This document shows positions 46,746 to 55,281 of a DNA stretch of 64,000 nucleotides, piece by piece. Within the stretch, counting starts at the first letter, position 1. Each line of letters starts with the position of its first letter. The stretch is from Escallonia rubra (lineage: Eukaryota; Streptophyta; Magnoliopsida; Escalloniales; Escalloniaceae), in NCBI GenBank assembly GCA_033065855.1, contig JAVXUO010002359.1:1-64000 (forward strand). The letters are read 5' to 3'. Under the pieces are notes generated by a model. That model did not search any database and was not told the DNA's origin. It saw only the letters and a program-made list of their open reading frames with translations. The position numbers and the translations under genes were made by a program.

Positions 46746-47393
46746 GGGTCTGTTTGACAAAAAAAAATTTGTGGTTTTCAGTTTTTAAAAAGCAGTTTAA
46801 TTTTTTTTTTTTACAAAAACAAGTGGGTGTTTGATAACCAAATTTTTTTTTTTTGGTGTTTGGTAACCCTTTTTATTTTGACTTTTTTTTGTGGTGGTTT
46901 GCGGTGGCGGTGGTGGGGCGTAGCAGTGGTCGACGGTGGTGGTGGCCAGCGGTGGTCGCCGGCATGCGGTTGTTGCGGCAGTCGCCGGTAGTGGCTGCCA
47001 GCGGTGGTGGCCGAAGATGGCTGCCGCCGGCGGCCGGAGGTGGTGGCCGGGGTGGTGGCCGGAGGTGGCTGCCGCCCGGTGGTGGTTGCCGGCGGCCGGA
47101 GGTGGCTGTCAGGCGGCGTTGGGAAGTGGCTGCCAGCGGGGTGGCCACCGCCCACCGCCGCCCGGTGGTGGCGGCCGGAGGTGGCTGTCGGCGGTGGGTG
47201 CGTTATGGTGGAGGTCTAAAAAAAAAATTAAGTGAAAAAAAAAGAGCTTTTTCCTCTTTTTGTTTTTACTCTACAATTTAAAAAGTGGTTTTTTAAATTG
47301 AAAAAAAGATGGTTACCAAACGCTCCTTTTTTTTCAATTTTTAAAACTGAAAAAAGAGCAAAAAAAAAAAAAAAAAAACTGACAAACGCTACC
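46746..47393. mobile_element. PIF/Harbinger-like element, TSD TAA
   Basis: Inverted ends GGGTCTGTTTGAC and GGTAGCGTTTGTC are flanked by TAA at both sides. The middle (46890-47215) is a GC-rich string of GGTGGCCGGAGGTGGCTGCC motifs; Gly/Pro-rich frames across it are low complexity. It interrupts the repeat block at CTTTTCAAAACTAA. Confidence 0.65.
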
Positions 47394-47711
47394 TAAGTAA
47401 CAAAACTTAGGTCGCCTCCCCTATGAGTTTTGATCCAGATTAGTTCGATCGGGTACCGTGGCCACTCAGCGCCGGTTGCTGGGTTTAGACGAAAATTAGG
47501 TTTGATTTAAGATTTATTTTTATTTTAAATAAAAAAATTATAAATGAATAAAAACATGTAGAGACCAAATATGATAAAATGAGGTGTGTAACACCTTCTC
47601 ATGATGTAACTTAATTTTTGAATACAAATTTAGGATTTGGTAGATTAGATGGCATAAGTGGTAATCCAAGTCAATTTAGGGCTTTGTTGTTTTCCCGTTT
47701 ATTATTTTTTA

Positions 47712-48839
47712 GAGCAAATTACACTTATATCCTTGAGGTTAGGGTGTAATTACAGTCAAGGACACTGAGTTTCAAAATGTAACATTCGTGACCAAAAAAT
47801 CCTAATTTTGTAACACTTGTGTTCATCCGTTAGGGTTCCGTCCAAAAAGTGTATTTTTTTATGATGTAATCGTTATGTATTTTCAAAATGGCAATATTGC
47901 CCTTTATTGCAGTTAATGGTTTAAATTACAGGTAAGGACAAATAGTTTTGATAAATTACACTTATGTCCAATATAATTGTTTAAATGTTCAAATTAGGAT
48001 TAAGGTTTTTTAGGCAATTACACTTATATCCAATATAATGGTTTAAATGTTCAAATTAGGATTAAGGTTTTTAGAATAATTATTTTGTCTTCCCCAGCTA
48101 ACTCGCCGGCAGCCCCTTCCCCTCGCCCCACGCCGGCAGTCCCTTCCCTCTTACACGCCATGGTAGCCCCACTATCGGCAGCACACGCGGTTGCCGGCGA
48201 CTAACTCCGTTCCCCGCGCCTTCACCGAAATGCCCCTTCATCGTGCCTCTGCGAGCATCGCGCCGATACGACCGTGCCGCTACCACTGCAACCGTCCGGT
48301 CAGTAGCCCGTCGCCGGCCAGTAACTCTGGTGAGCAGCCCCATCACCGGCGATCAACTCCGGTGCTCCTTCACCGAGCACCATCACCAACGCCTCAGCGC
48401 CGCAACCATCTCGTAGCTGCCACCACCGCCCGAGATTTATCACCGGCGCCATCTCAAGGGAAGGCGACGCCGGCGACGGGAAAGGGGAAGGGGGAGGGTG
48501 GGGGCGACGAGGAAGAGGAAGGGGGAGGGTGCGGCGACAGAGAGGCACAGGCGAAGGGGTGCTGTCGACGGTGTTGAGACAGAAATGGCCAAATGGGCTT
48601 GGGGGGGGGGGAGGGTTGGGGGAAGAGTAATGACATTAATGGCATTAAAAATAAGAAGATGAAATAATGGCATTGAAAAATAAATAAGGTTCCAACTCAG
48701 GGGTAATAAAGTCTTTTCATTAAAACCGTTAGGGTTTTTAAGATTCCGTTTGGACAATGGATATAAGTGTAATTTGTCCAAACTATTATCATTGGCTGTA
48801 ATTACCCCTAAACCTTAGGAATATATGTGTAATTTGCCC
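47712..48839. mobile_element. Mutator-like non-autonomous element, TSD TATTTTTTA
   Basis: Ends GAGCAAATTACAC and GGGCAAATTACAC are flanked by a perfect 9-bp duplication, TATTTTTTA (47703-47711 and 48840-48848). Terminal text matches the 9559-10704 element (TTACACTTAT.TCC, GTAATTACAG). A ~62-bp block (CAATATAAT.GTTTAAATG, TTAGGATTAAGG) is tandemly duplicated at 47946-48077. The interior around 48090-48560 is GC-rich (GCCGGC, CACCGGCG) without a recognisable protein. Confidence 0.85.
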
Positions 48840-48849
48840 TATTTTTTAT

Positions 48850-49243
48850 TAACCCTAAAAATAAGATAGCAACTTGAAAACTAGACTTTCTGAATGCACG
48901 TCTTCATAATGAGTTTGTCGGGGCCCAAGAGTTAAAAGTTTTGAACACGGTCTTTGTGACTATTGACTAATCAATTAGAAAATGCTGAAGCATGCTTGCT
49001 TTGAAACTCCTATCTGGCTGTAAGTAAACATTTTATTCATTAATTGTCTTATAAGACCACTTAGCTAAATCGATGCTAGACCAACGCTATCTAGCATTGA
49101 TCTACCATTTGTTGAGAGGAATGAGAAGAATAATAAGAACAAGAACAAGTAGTGAGTTTTGAGTTTTGAAGAAGAAGTAAGTCAAAAGTGGGTTTGAGCT
49201 TGGAAGTAATAAGTGGTTTCAAAGGGATTGGTGCTAAGCTTCC
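48850..49243. other. Repeat-block remnant and spacer
   Basis: Contains the third partial copy of the 43-47 kb repeat (to about 49080); no gene seen. Confidence 0.4.
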
Positions 49244-49352
49244 TGACATGCCGCTCCTATAACAGGCGGTTTGCCACGAAATAGACCACCCCTACAGCGG
49301 GCGGTCACTGGGCAAGTAGACCGCCCCTGTAGAGGGCGGTTTGGCATGTTGA
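49244..49352. repeat. Hairpin cluster with GGCGGT inverted repeats
   Basis: Three units with complementary arms occur in about 100 bp: CCGCTCCTATAACAGGCGGT, GACCACCC...GGGCGGTC and ACCGCCCCTGTAGAGGGCGGT-like. The outer ends GACATGCC and GGCATGTT are also complementary, so the whole segment can fold back. Confidence 0.6.
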
Positions 49353-49939
49353 ACAAAAACGAGATGTTGGGGGCACAATGGGGTTTAAGCAAGAACAACA
49401 TGGGGGATGCAGATCAACTGAAGGAAGGGGGAGGTAGAGGTGGGGAGGACAATCGTAGAAGAGAGAAATAACCCTTTCCTACATGCTCACCCACCTGCTC
49501 CAACCTGGTGGCGCTACCAAGCCAGCCAATTCAAATGGAGATCCCAACAAAGCTACCTACAAACCAACATCAGCAGAAATTGCATCCACAAATATCATCC
49601 GATAAAACCATCTCAACTGCACACCCCACTTTTCAACGCCACAGATCTAGCATCATAGCCGACGTCCCATGAACAACCCATAACGCAGCTATAGATCTAG
49701 CATCAGAAACATCATGCACACGGAGATTCAAAGACAAAATGAAAGCACGCACATTTAAATCGACCATGCAAAGGAAAATCCTACACCACCACACATGGGA
49801 GGAGACCAGTGGTGGCAGCGAAGACGTTGTGTGTCAGTATGAAAGAGATGGTTTTTTTCGGGGGGTGGGAGGGAGGGAGGGGAGAGAGAGACATTTTAGA
49901 GTCCATAAGGTTGCTTGACTCTAGCACTTGTCAAGTTCC
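49353..49939. other. Spacer
   Basis: No gene recognised; there are short GGGGG-rich and GA-rich patches near 49855-49890. Confidence 0.4.
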
Positions 49940-50275
49940 AGTTATCTCTGATTGTTGAGGTGATGGACTACCAAAGACCATTTTATGAGAGAGATTAACC
50001 ATGTCAACCATGGATGGCGTCTGGTAAGCCTGCTCAAGGCTAACACTATTTGTTGAATCACCTCTTACAGTTGCACTTTGCCTGAGAGTGAGCTCAATTC
50101 CAACAAAACACAGGCATTACCAGATTGCCTTATAAGCATGTCGGTTTTCCATCCATGATCTACTAAATTTCCTTTAACCTGATACCGATACATTATGGAA
50201 AACATAACCGATCCTCAGCTTGGGCCGACACAGTTTCTGATAGTTGCTTCAACAGTGCTTAGGGACAGAAACTCC
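49940..50275 (-). pseudogene. Truncated copy of the WAV3-like gene (C-terminal part)
   Basis: The plus strand here (GGTGATGGACTACCAA, CATGGATGGCGTCTGGTAAG, CAGCTTGGGCCGACAC) aligns with 62722-63045 of the intact gene at the right edge, same orientation, roughly 80% identical by eye. The minus-strand protein would read the YQTPSMVDMV region, but substitutions and a replaced stretch around 50150-50200, where the parent encodes LGAELKEMQERM, break it. No VWA domain sequence is present and the copy ends in unrelated sequence on both sides. The parent segment shows no intron, so DNA- or RNA-based copying cannot be told apart. Confidence 0.85.
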
Positions 50276-50346
50276 TGAGCTTTTGACCTAACTAACTCAT
50301 AGTTTTTGAAGTAGCATGAGCCGAGCTTTCATTCTTGCTTATATCT

Positions 50347-52962
50347 TGTTCCCAACCTATCTTGGTCGAACCCAAGGGCCCACTGGAGGTCTCGCTTTGC
50401 GCAAACACGTCGACAGATTCAACCGTCAAATTTCCAACGCATCGAACCGGTCAACCGGCGCACGCTCAAGTCACGTGCGTTTTTCGCTCTGCGCGCCTTG
50501 TGCACGACTTAGGCACGATTTATTTCACGTTGACGTCACTCATGCTAGCCCGATCGTCACGCCGAGACCACCTGAAAATATCGACCGACATGCAACCAGA
50601 CCTTTTCACCAAAAATATCGACCGACAGCGAACCAGAGCAACGGGGTCAAGGGGCAAAGGCCTTGGCCAACCCCATGGGGTTGGCCTCGGCCTCCCCCAA
50701 GCCCCAGCTGTTCACTTTTCGCACAAAGTCCTTTTTCACGCTTTGTTCACTTCGTACGCTTCGTATGTGACTTTGGTACCTTGTTTGTCACATGGGTATG
50801 ATTCATATCGACACGCTCGTTGTAACGCAAATTCCAGATTCGTCATTGCCCATCAAAACACCTACCGTCGGCGCGCCTGAAGTTCACCAAAAGGGGGAGT
50901 GGCCTTGGCCTCCCTTCATGGGAGTTGGCCATTGGCCTTGGCCACCCCCTAGGGTTTGCCTCGGCCTCCCCAGGGCTGGTGGCCTTGGCCTCCCCAGGGC
51001 TGGTGGCCTTGGCCTTCCCCCAATTTTTGGCATATGGCCTCCCCTCCCGCGCGCACTTGTTTTCTCGAGTCTTTGCACCTCCGCGATGTTTACGGACGTT
51101 CGTACATCAACCTCGCGACGTCCGTCGTACATCAACCTCACGACATCCGTCGTTCGTCGCCCATGACCGCGCACCGCTCTCGCGATGCCCGTCGCCCATA
51201 GTCACGCGCTACCACCGAATGACCCGTCGTCGACTACCGCATAACATAACTCCCAACTTTGTCATTACTTGCATTCATTATCTTATTATAACAGGCACAC
51301 TCAACTCATATCCCATCTTCGGGACACCCGACGCGCGCCCGTGGGCCGTCTCTGCGACGCTCGTCGCCGGCCCGTTCGCCACTTTCAGTATTGTCTCTAC
51401 GACGTTCGTCGTCGCGCCCGTGTGCCACTTTCATAACACATGCCCCAGAACCAAGTGTTGTCTCCACGACGCTCGTCGCCGCGCCCGTGCGTCACTGATA
51501 CGTGCCCCGGCACCATGTATTGTCTCTACGACGTTCGTTGCTGCGCCCGTGCGCCACTGCCATAATACGTGCCACGATACCAAGTATTGTCTCTGCGACG
51601 CTCGTCGTTGCGCCCGTGTGCCACTTCAATGATACGTGCCACTTCACCAGGTACTGTCTCGCGACAGTCGTCACTGCGCCCACGCGCCACAATCATGTCT
51701 CATGCCTTTGGGCATCGCGCCCGTGCGCCACAATCATGTCTTGTGCTGTAGGCACCGCGCCCATGCGCTGTTACATGCTTTTGGGGGGCTTCGTTTGTAG
51801 TGCTCTTGCATAAGGACCCCTCGCAGTGGGATAGGCTCGTTACCACAAAGCCATCGCCACCACGGGATAGGCTCGTTACCATAAAGCTATCACCGTCATC
51901 AATCCGAGGTGCCTCCGTTCGTAGTGCTCCGGCACGAGGACCCCTCGCAGCGGGATGGATTCATTACCACAAAAGTCATCGCCGCCACGGGATGGGCTCG
52001 TTACCGCAAAGCCATTGCCGTCATAATCACGGGGGGCTCCAGTATGAGGACTCCTCGCACGCCATCGCCGTCATCATCACGGGGGGATCCGTTCGTAGTG
52101 CCCCGGCACGAGGACCCCTCGCAATGGGATAGGTTTGTTACCACAAAGCTATCACCGCCTGGGGTGACTTGCATGACACTAGGCACTGAGCTGCGACCAT
52201 GTCCACTCATGTTATCGTTGATAGTCGACACCACCAGGAAAATGACCCACGAGTCACTCCGGGACGGGAGCAGGTCCTTGGAGGGCATCGCGCCTAGTCC
52301 GCCTGGCAGTTGGCTACAGGGGCAACCCTCACAACTGTCTGGTTCTCTGCGCATCTCTTGACGCACCTTGTGGGATTGAGTAAGGGCTTGGATCGGTGGC
52401 TGGGGCAACGGGCTTACTCTGATCATGCTGTCATGGTGTGGTCAGTCTTTTTAGACAGGTAGAGCGACGATGTGCGAGAGGCAGGCAACACGAATTTGGG
52501 AACCGGCAGTCCAACGGAGAACTGGTATTTTGGGACCCCTGGTGACGTGTCACTCACAGCGGATGACATGTGGCACTTTATGACATAAGCACACTATTTC
52601 CTATAAATAGTGAACTTTATGACTAAAAAAGGACTTTTTGCTCATTTTCTCACAAAATCACTTTCTCACTCTAGAATTTGAGAGCTCTTGGATTCTAGAG
52701 AGAGAAACACAAAATTGGACATAATTTTGGACCGTAACATTGGACCCCGACTCGAACCCTGACTTGGACTGTCGACTGCCGGCCCTATTCATCTCAGCCT
52801 TGCCTTCGCAGCGCTGTCACTCCTCACGGCATGTCTGGGAAGCCTTGCTCTCTGCCCTTACTCCGCCCTCACTGTCTCTCACTTTGCATACTTGGAAGCT
52901 GACTCGGACTGCAGCCTTTGTGGCACCTCCACGTATGTACGAACCCACTTTCCTTGGCATCA
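50347..52962 (+). mobile_element. Solo LTR, 2.6 kb, family A copy 2, TSD TATCT
   Basis: It starts TGTTCCCAACCTATCTTGG and ends CTTTCCTTGGCATCA, as does the LTR at 13766-16285, and is flanked by a perfect 5-bp duplication TATCT (50342-50346 and 52963-52967). Internal tandem repeats occur: TGGTGGCCTTGGCCTCCCCA units near 50960-51015, CGCGCCCGTGCGCCAC units near 51400-51770, and GGATAGGCTCGTTACC / GAGGACCCCTCGCA units near 51810-52145. No retroviral gene is adjacent. Internal open frames follow the repeats and are not genes. Confidence 0.9.
52601..52610 (+). promoter_or_regulatory. TATA box of solo LTR copy 2
   Basis: CTATAAATAG, conserved with copy 1 and followed by a short leader containing TCTAGAGAGAGAAACA in both copies. 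Confidence 0.6.
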
Positions 52963-53095
52963 TATCTTAGCAAAGTTGGAAAATGTGAAAGTAAAAAGAA
53001 ACAGTTACATTAACAGATGTGCATAAAGAAAAATAAAATACAGAGAGTGAAAGAATGAGCTCACCAAACCGTGAGAGTCAATGTATTGCTGGTCC

Positions 53096-53097
<2 letters not shown>

Positions 53098-53152
<55 letters not shown>
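53098..53152. repeat. (TA)n microsatellite, left of the 1.87-kb element
   Basis: Uninterrupted TA repeats of about 55 bp end exactly at the element's first G. The matching tract continues on the other side at 55025-55042. Confidence 0.95.
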
Positions 53153-53154
<2 letters not shown>

Positions 53155-53454
53155 GAGCTGATCCGTTGAGAGCGTGGGCAAAATAGGAGATCTTGCAAAC
53201 GCGATCTGACCGTCCATCCCGAAATATGGACGGGCCAGATCGCGCCTTTTTCGAAAGCTGTCAGTCGTCCGCCATACAGTATGGCGGACAGATTTTTTTA
53301 CATTTTTACCCCTCCGCCCGTCCGCTAAACTGTATGGCGGAGGACATTAAAGTTCTGATGGGAGACAGCCAAAAAGACGTCCGCGATACTGTGTACCGGA
53401 CGTCCCTAGGCTGACACCTGTCCTTAGGCTGACACATTTTTGCCCCAACACTTA

Positions 53455-53722
53455 AAGTTTTTTTTTCGGCCCTATGTACGTCCGCTATACTATATGGCGG
53501 ACAGTCAAGCAGAAAGAAGCATCCCCAACACTTAGGTTTTTTTTCGGCCCTATGTACGTCCGCTATACTATATGGCGGACATTCAAGCAGAAGGAAGCCT
53601 CCGCCATATAGTATAGCGGACGTACATAGGGCCGAAAAAAAACCTAAGTGTTGGGGATGCTTCTTTCTGCTTGACTGTCCGCCATATAGTATAGCGGACG
53701 TACATAGGGCCGAAAAAAAAAT
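53455..53722. repeat. Large inverted repeat, ~125-bp arms
   Basis: Left arm 53455-53580 and right arm 53599-53722 are nearly perfect complements around an 18-bp spacer. Each arm has two units of ~78 bp (TTCGGCCCTATGTAC, palindrome, CAAGCAGAA, CCCCAACACTTA); a further partial unit follows to 53770. Confidence 0.9.
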
Positions 53723-54274
53723 TGGGGATGCTTCTTTCTGCTTGACTGTCCGCTATATAGTATAGCGGACGTACTTTAATGTTCTGACACACTCTTTCTC
53801 TCCCATCAATTTCTGACTCTCTCTCTCTCTCCTCTTAAATACCCATCCGCTACATAATGTAGCGGATGATGGACATGAAAGTAAAAGTGTTTCACACATC
53901 TGTCCAAACTTCTTGCTTTCAATCATCTCGCAAGCCTCGGCAAGTGTTTCATGCTCGAAGTTTCGCTCTTCAGGATGAGAGTGACGAAGAAGTGATCCGA
54001 GAACCAACTAGACGGGCTCCTTGTCAGGCTACACCTCACGTGAAACTCATCCAATCCCACCATCACGTTTGCCAGTCGCTCTCCCACGACCACACCTCCG
54101 TCAATCGGTCAATCGCAGACCCACGGCGTACAACGGCCACCAACAAAACTCAGATCACAAAAAATGATCTGGGTTTCAATTGGGTCTCAAACTTTCAAAT
54201 GGGTCTCAAAATTTTAATTGGGTCTTAGTTTTCGAAAACCCAAAATGGGGTTGCCACAGCAGGTGGATTGCTGC

Positions 54275-54535
54275 CGGAAGCGGAGCTGCCGTCCTCGGTC
54301 CTATGTATGGAAGCGGAGCTGCCTTCCTCCGTCGTCGCCAGAAGCGGAGCTGCCGTCCTCGGTCGTCGCCGGAAGTGGAGCTGCCTTCCTCGGCCGTCGT
54401 CGAAAGCATAGCTGCCTTCCTCGGCCGTCGCCGAAAGCGGAGCTGCCTTCCTCGGCCGTCACCGGAAGCGGAGCTGCTTTCCTCGGTCGTCGCCGGAAGC
54501 GGAGCTGCCTTCCTCCGTCGTCGCCGAAAGCGGCT
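54275..54535 (+). repeat. 31-bp minisatellite, ~8 units
   Basis: Units of 31 bp such as CCTCGGTCGTCGCCGGAAGC followed by GGAGCTGCCTT. Because 31 is not a multiple of three, any frame cycles through three peptide texts (PSSVVAGSGA, AFLGRRRK.SC, LPRPSPKAEL), which shows the long open frames here are incidental. Confidence 0.9.
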
Positions 54536-55070
54536 CTGTCGTCGCGCGCCAAGAGGCTTCCTTTTCCCTTCGGTTTCTAGCATGGACGAGAGAGAGAGAG
54601 AGAGAGTCAGAGAGTTAATTAGAGAAAGAGAAAATGATGATGAGAGAGAGGAGAGAGAAAGGAAAAATGTCAGAACATTAAATGAGGAAAATGAGAGAGA
54701 AAGAGAAAAAAGTCATGAGATTAGTCCGCTACATAATGTAGCGGATGGAACATGACCGTATTTTTGTCAAAAAATCGTCCGCTACATTATGTAGCGGACG
54801 AACTTAAAAAAAACGTAAAAAAAATATTTGGACAGTCCGCGATACAATGTAGCGGACGGGCGGAGGGGTAAAAATGTAAAAAAACCCGTCCGCCATACAG
54901 TATGGCGGACGACTGACAGCTTTCGAAAAAGGCGCGATCTGGCCCGTCCATATTTCGGGATGGACGGTCAGATCGCGTTTGCAAGATCTCCTATTTTGCC
55001 CACGCTCTCAACGGATCAGCTCCCTATATATATATATATATAAGTGGAAGGAAGTAGGATAATACATACA

Positions 55071-55281
55071 AGATAAGTACATCTATTCAAAAAACAAAAC
55101 AACACTATCTTATTTTGAATTGGCTACATGATGCGTGGAGTTGGATGAGGAGTCTGTTGGCTCCTTATCTGAACTTTGCTCCTTATCAGATGTGACTATT
55201 TGAATTGCCTCCTTAATTGGTGGAGCTGGGTGAGGAGTTTGTTGGCTCCTTATCTGAGCTCCATGATCTGAACTTTCAATA
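55071..55281 (-). repeat. Copia 3' LTR (shared part)
   Basis: Direct repeat of 60646-60856 with few differences. The LTR probably continues outward (to 55043 or beyond), where it meets the TA tract and the 1.87-kb insertion. Confidence 0.8.

Larger units (their letters stand above)
43060..49080. repeat. Diverged tandem blocks with TATA-bearing LTR-like segments
   Basis: The segment at 43060-44900 recurs in the same order at 45370-47700, allowing for inserted MITEs. Shared landmarks are TTACATA.A.ATT.CCCTAA, TACACCTTGGC.GCTAAAGTGTA, TTCATGCATCGTGGATAC, CAATAAAAGTAG.T.ATAAAT and GGTCACCTCCCCT. A part (GAAAATGCT.AAG.ATG..T) appears at 45262 and again at 48972. A promoter-like stretch, GCAGCTTTTCTG then CCTCTATATAAACAGCC, occurs at 46135 and 46380 and, diverged, at 43515 and 17640. 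The arrangement suggests tandemly arranged remnants of an LTR-type element; no coding domain was found. Confidence 0.6.
53267..54910. repeat. Thirteen 23-bp palindromes (GTCCGC-N11-GCGGAC)
   Basis: Positions: 53267, 53320, 53379, 53480, 53558, 53599, 53677, 53748, 53844 (flanks altered), 54724, 54777, 54835 and 54888, each about 23-25 bp. Cores vary as CATACAGTATG, TACATAATGTA, TATACTATATG and relatives, mostly keeping dyad symmetry around one central base; variation often hits both arms. Confidence 0.9.
53153..55024. mobile_element. 1.87-kb TIR element inserted in a TA microsatellite
   Basis: The termini GGGAGCTGATCCGTTGAGAG are inverted copies extending about 189 bp (53153-53341 against 54836-55024), with the outer ~136 bp identical by eye, so insertion looks recent. 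TA repeats flank both sides. The interior carries 13 palindromes GTCCGC-N11-GCGGAC (or close variants), a 125-bp inverted repeat, an open minus-strand stretch near 53880-54007 reading ERNFEHETLAEACEMI that may be a captured exon, and a 31-bp minisatellite. No transposase is seen. It appears to lie in or just outside the 3' LTR of the copia element. Superfamily unknown. Confidence 0.8.

Noticed and set aside
46853-47281. Gly/Val-rich 142-residue ORF
   Set aside because: Low-complexity GGTGGC repeats inside a PIF-like element.
54180-54755. 191-residue ORF in the TA-inserted element
   Set aside because: It is produced by a 31-bp minisatellite and an adjoining GA-rich tract; frame cycling shows no selected protein.
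53267-54910. CRISPR-like array
   Set aside because: Palindromes are irregularly spaced, lack uniform spacers and no cas genes exist; the genome is a plant.
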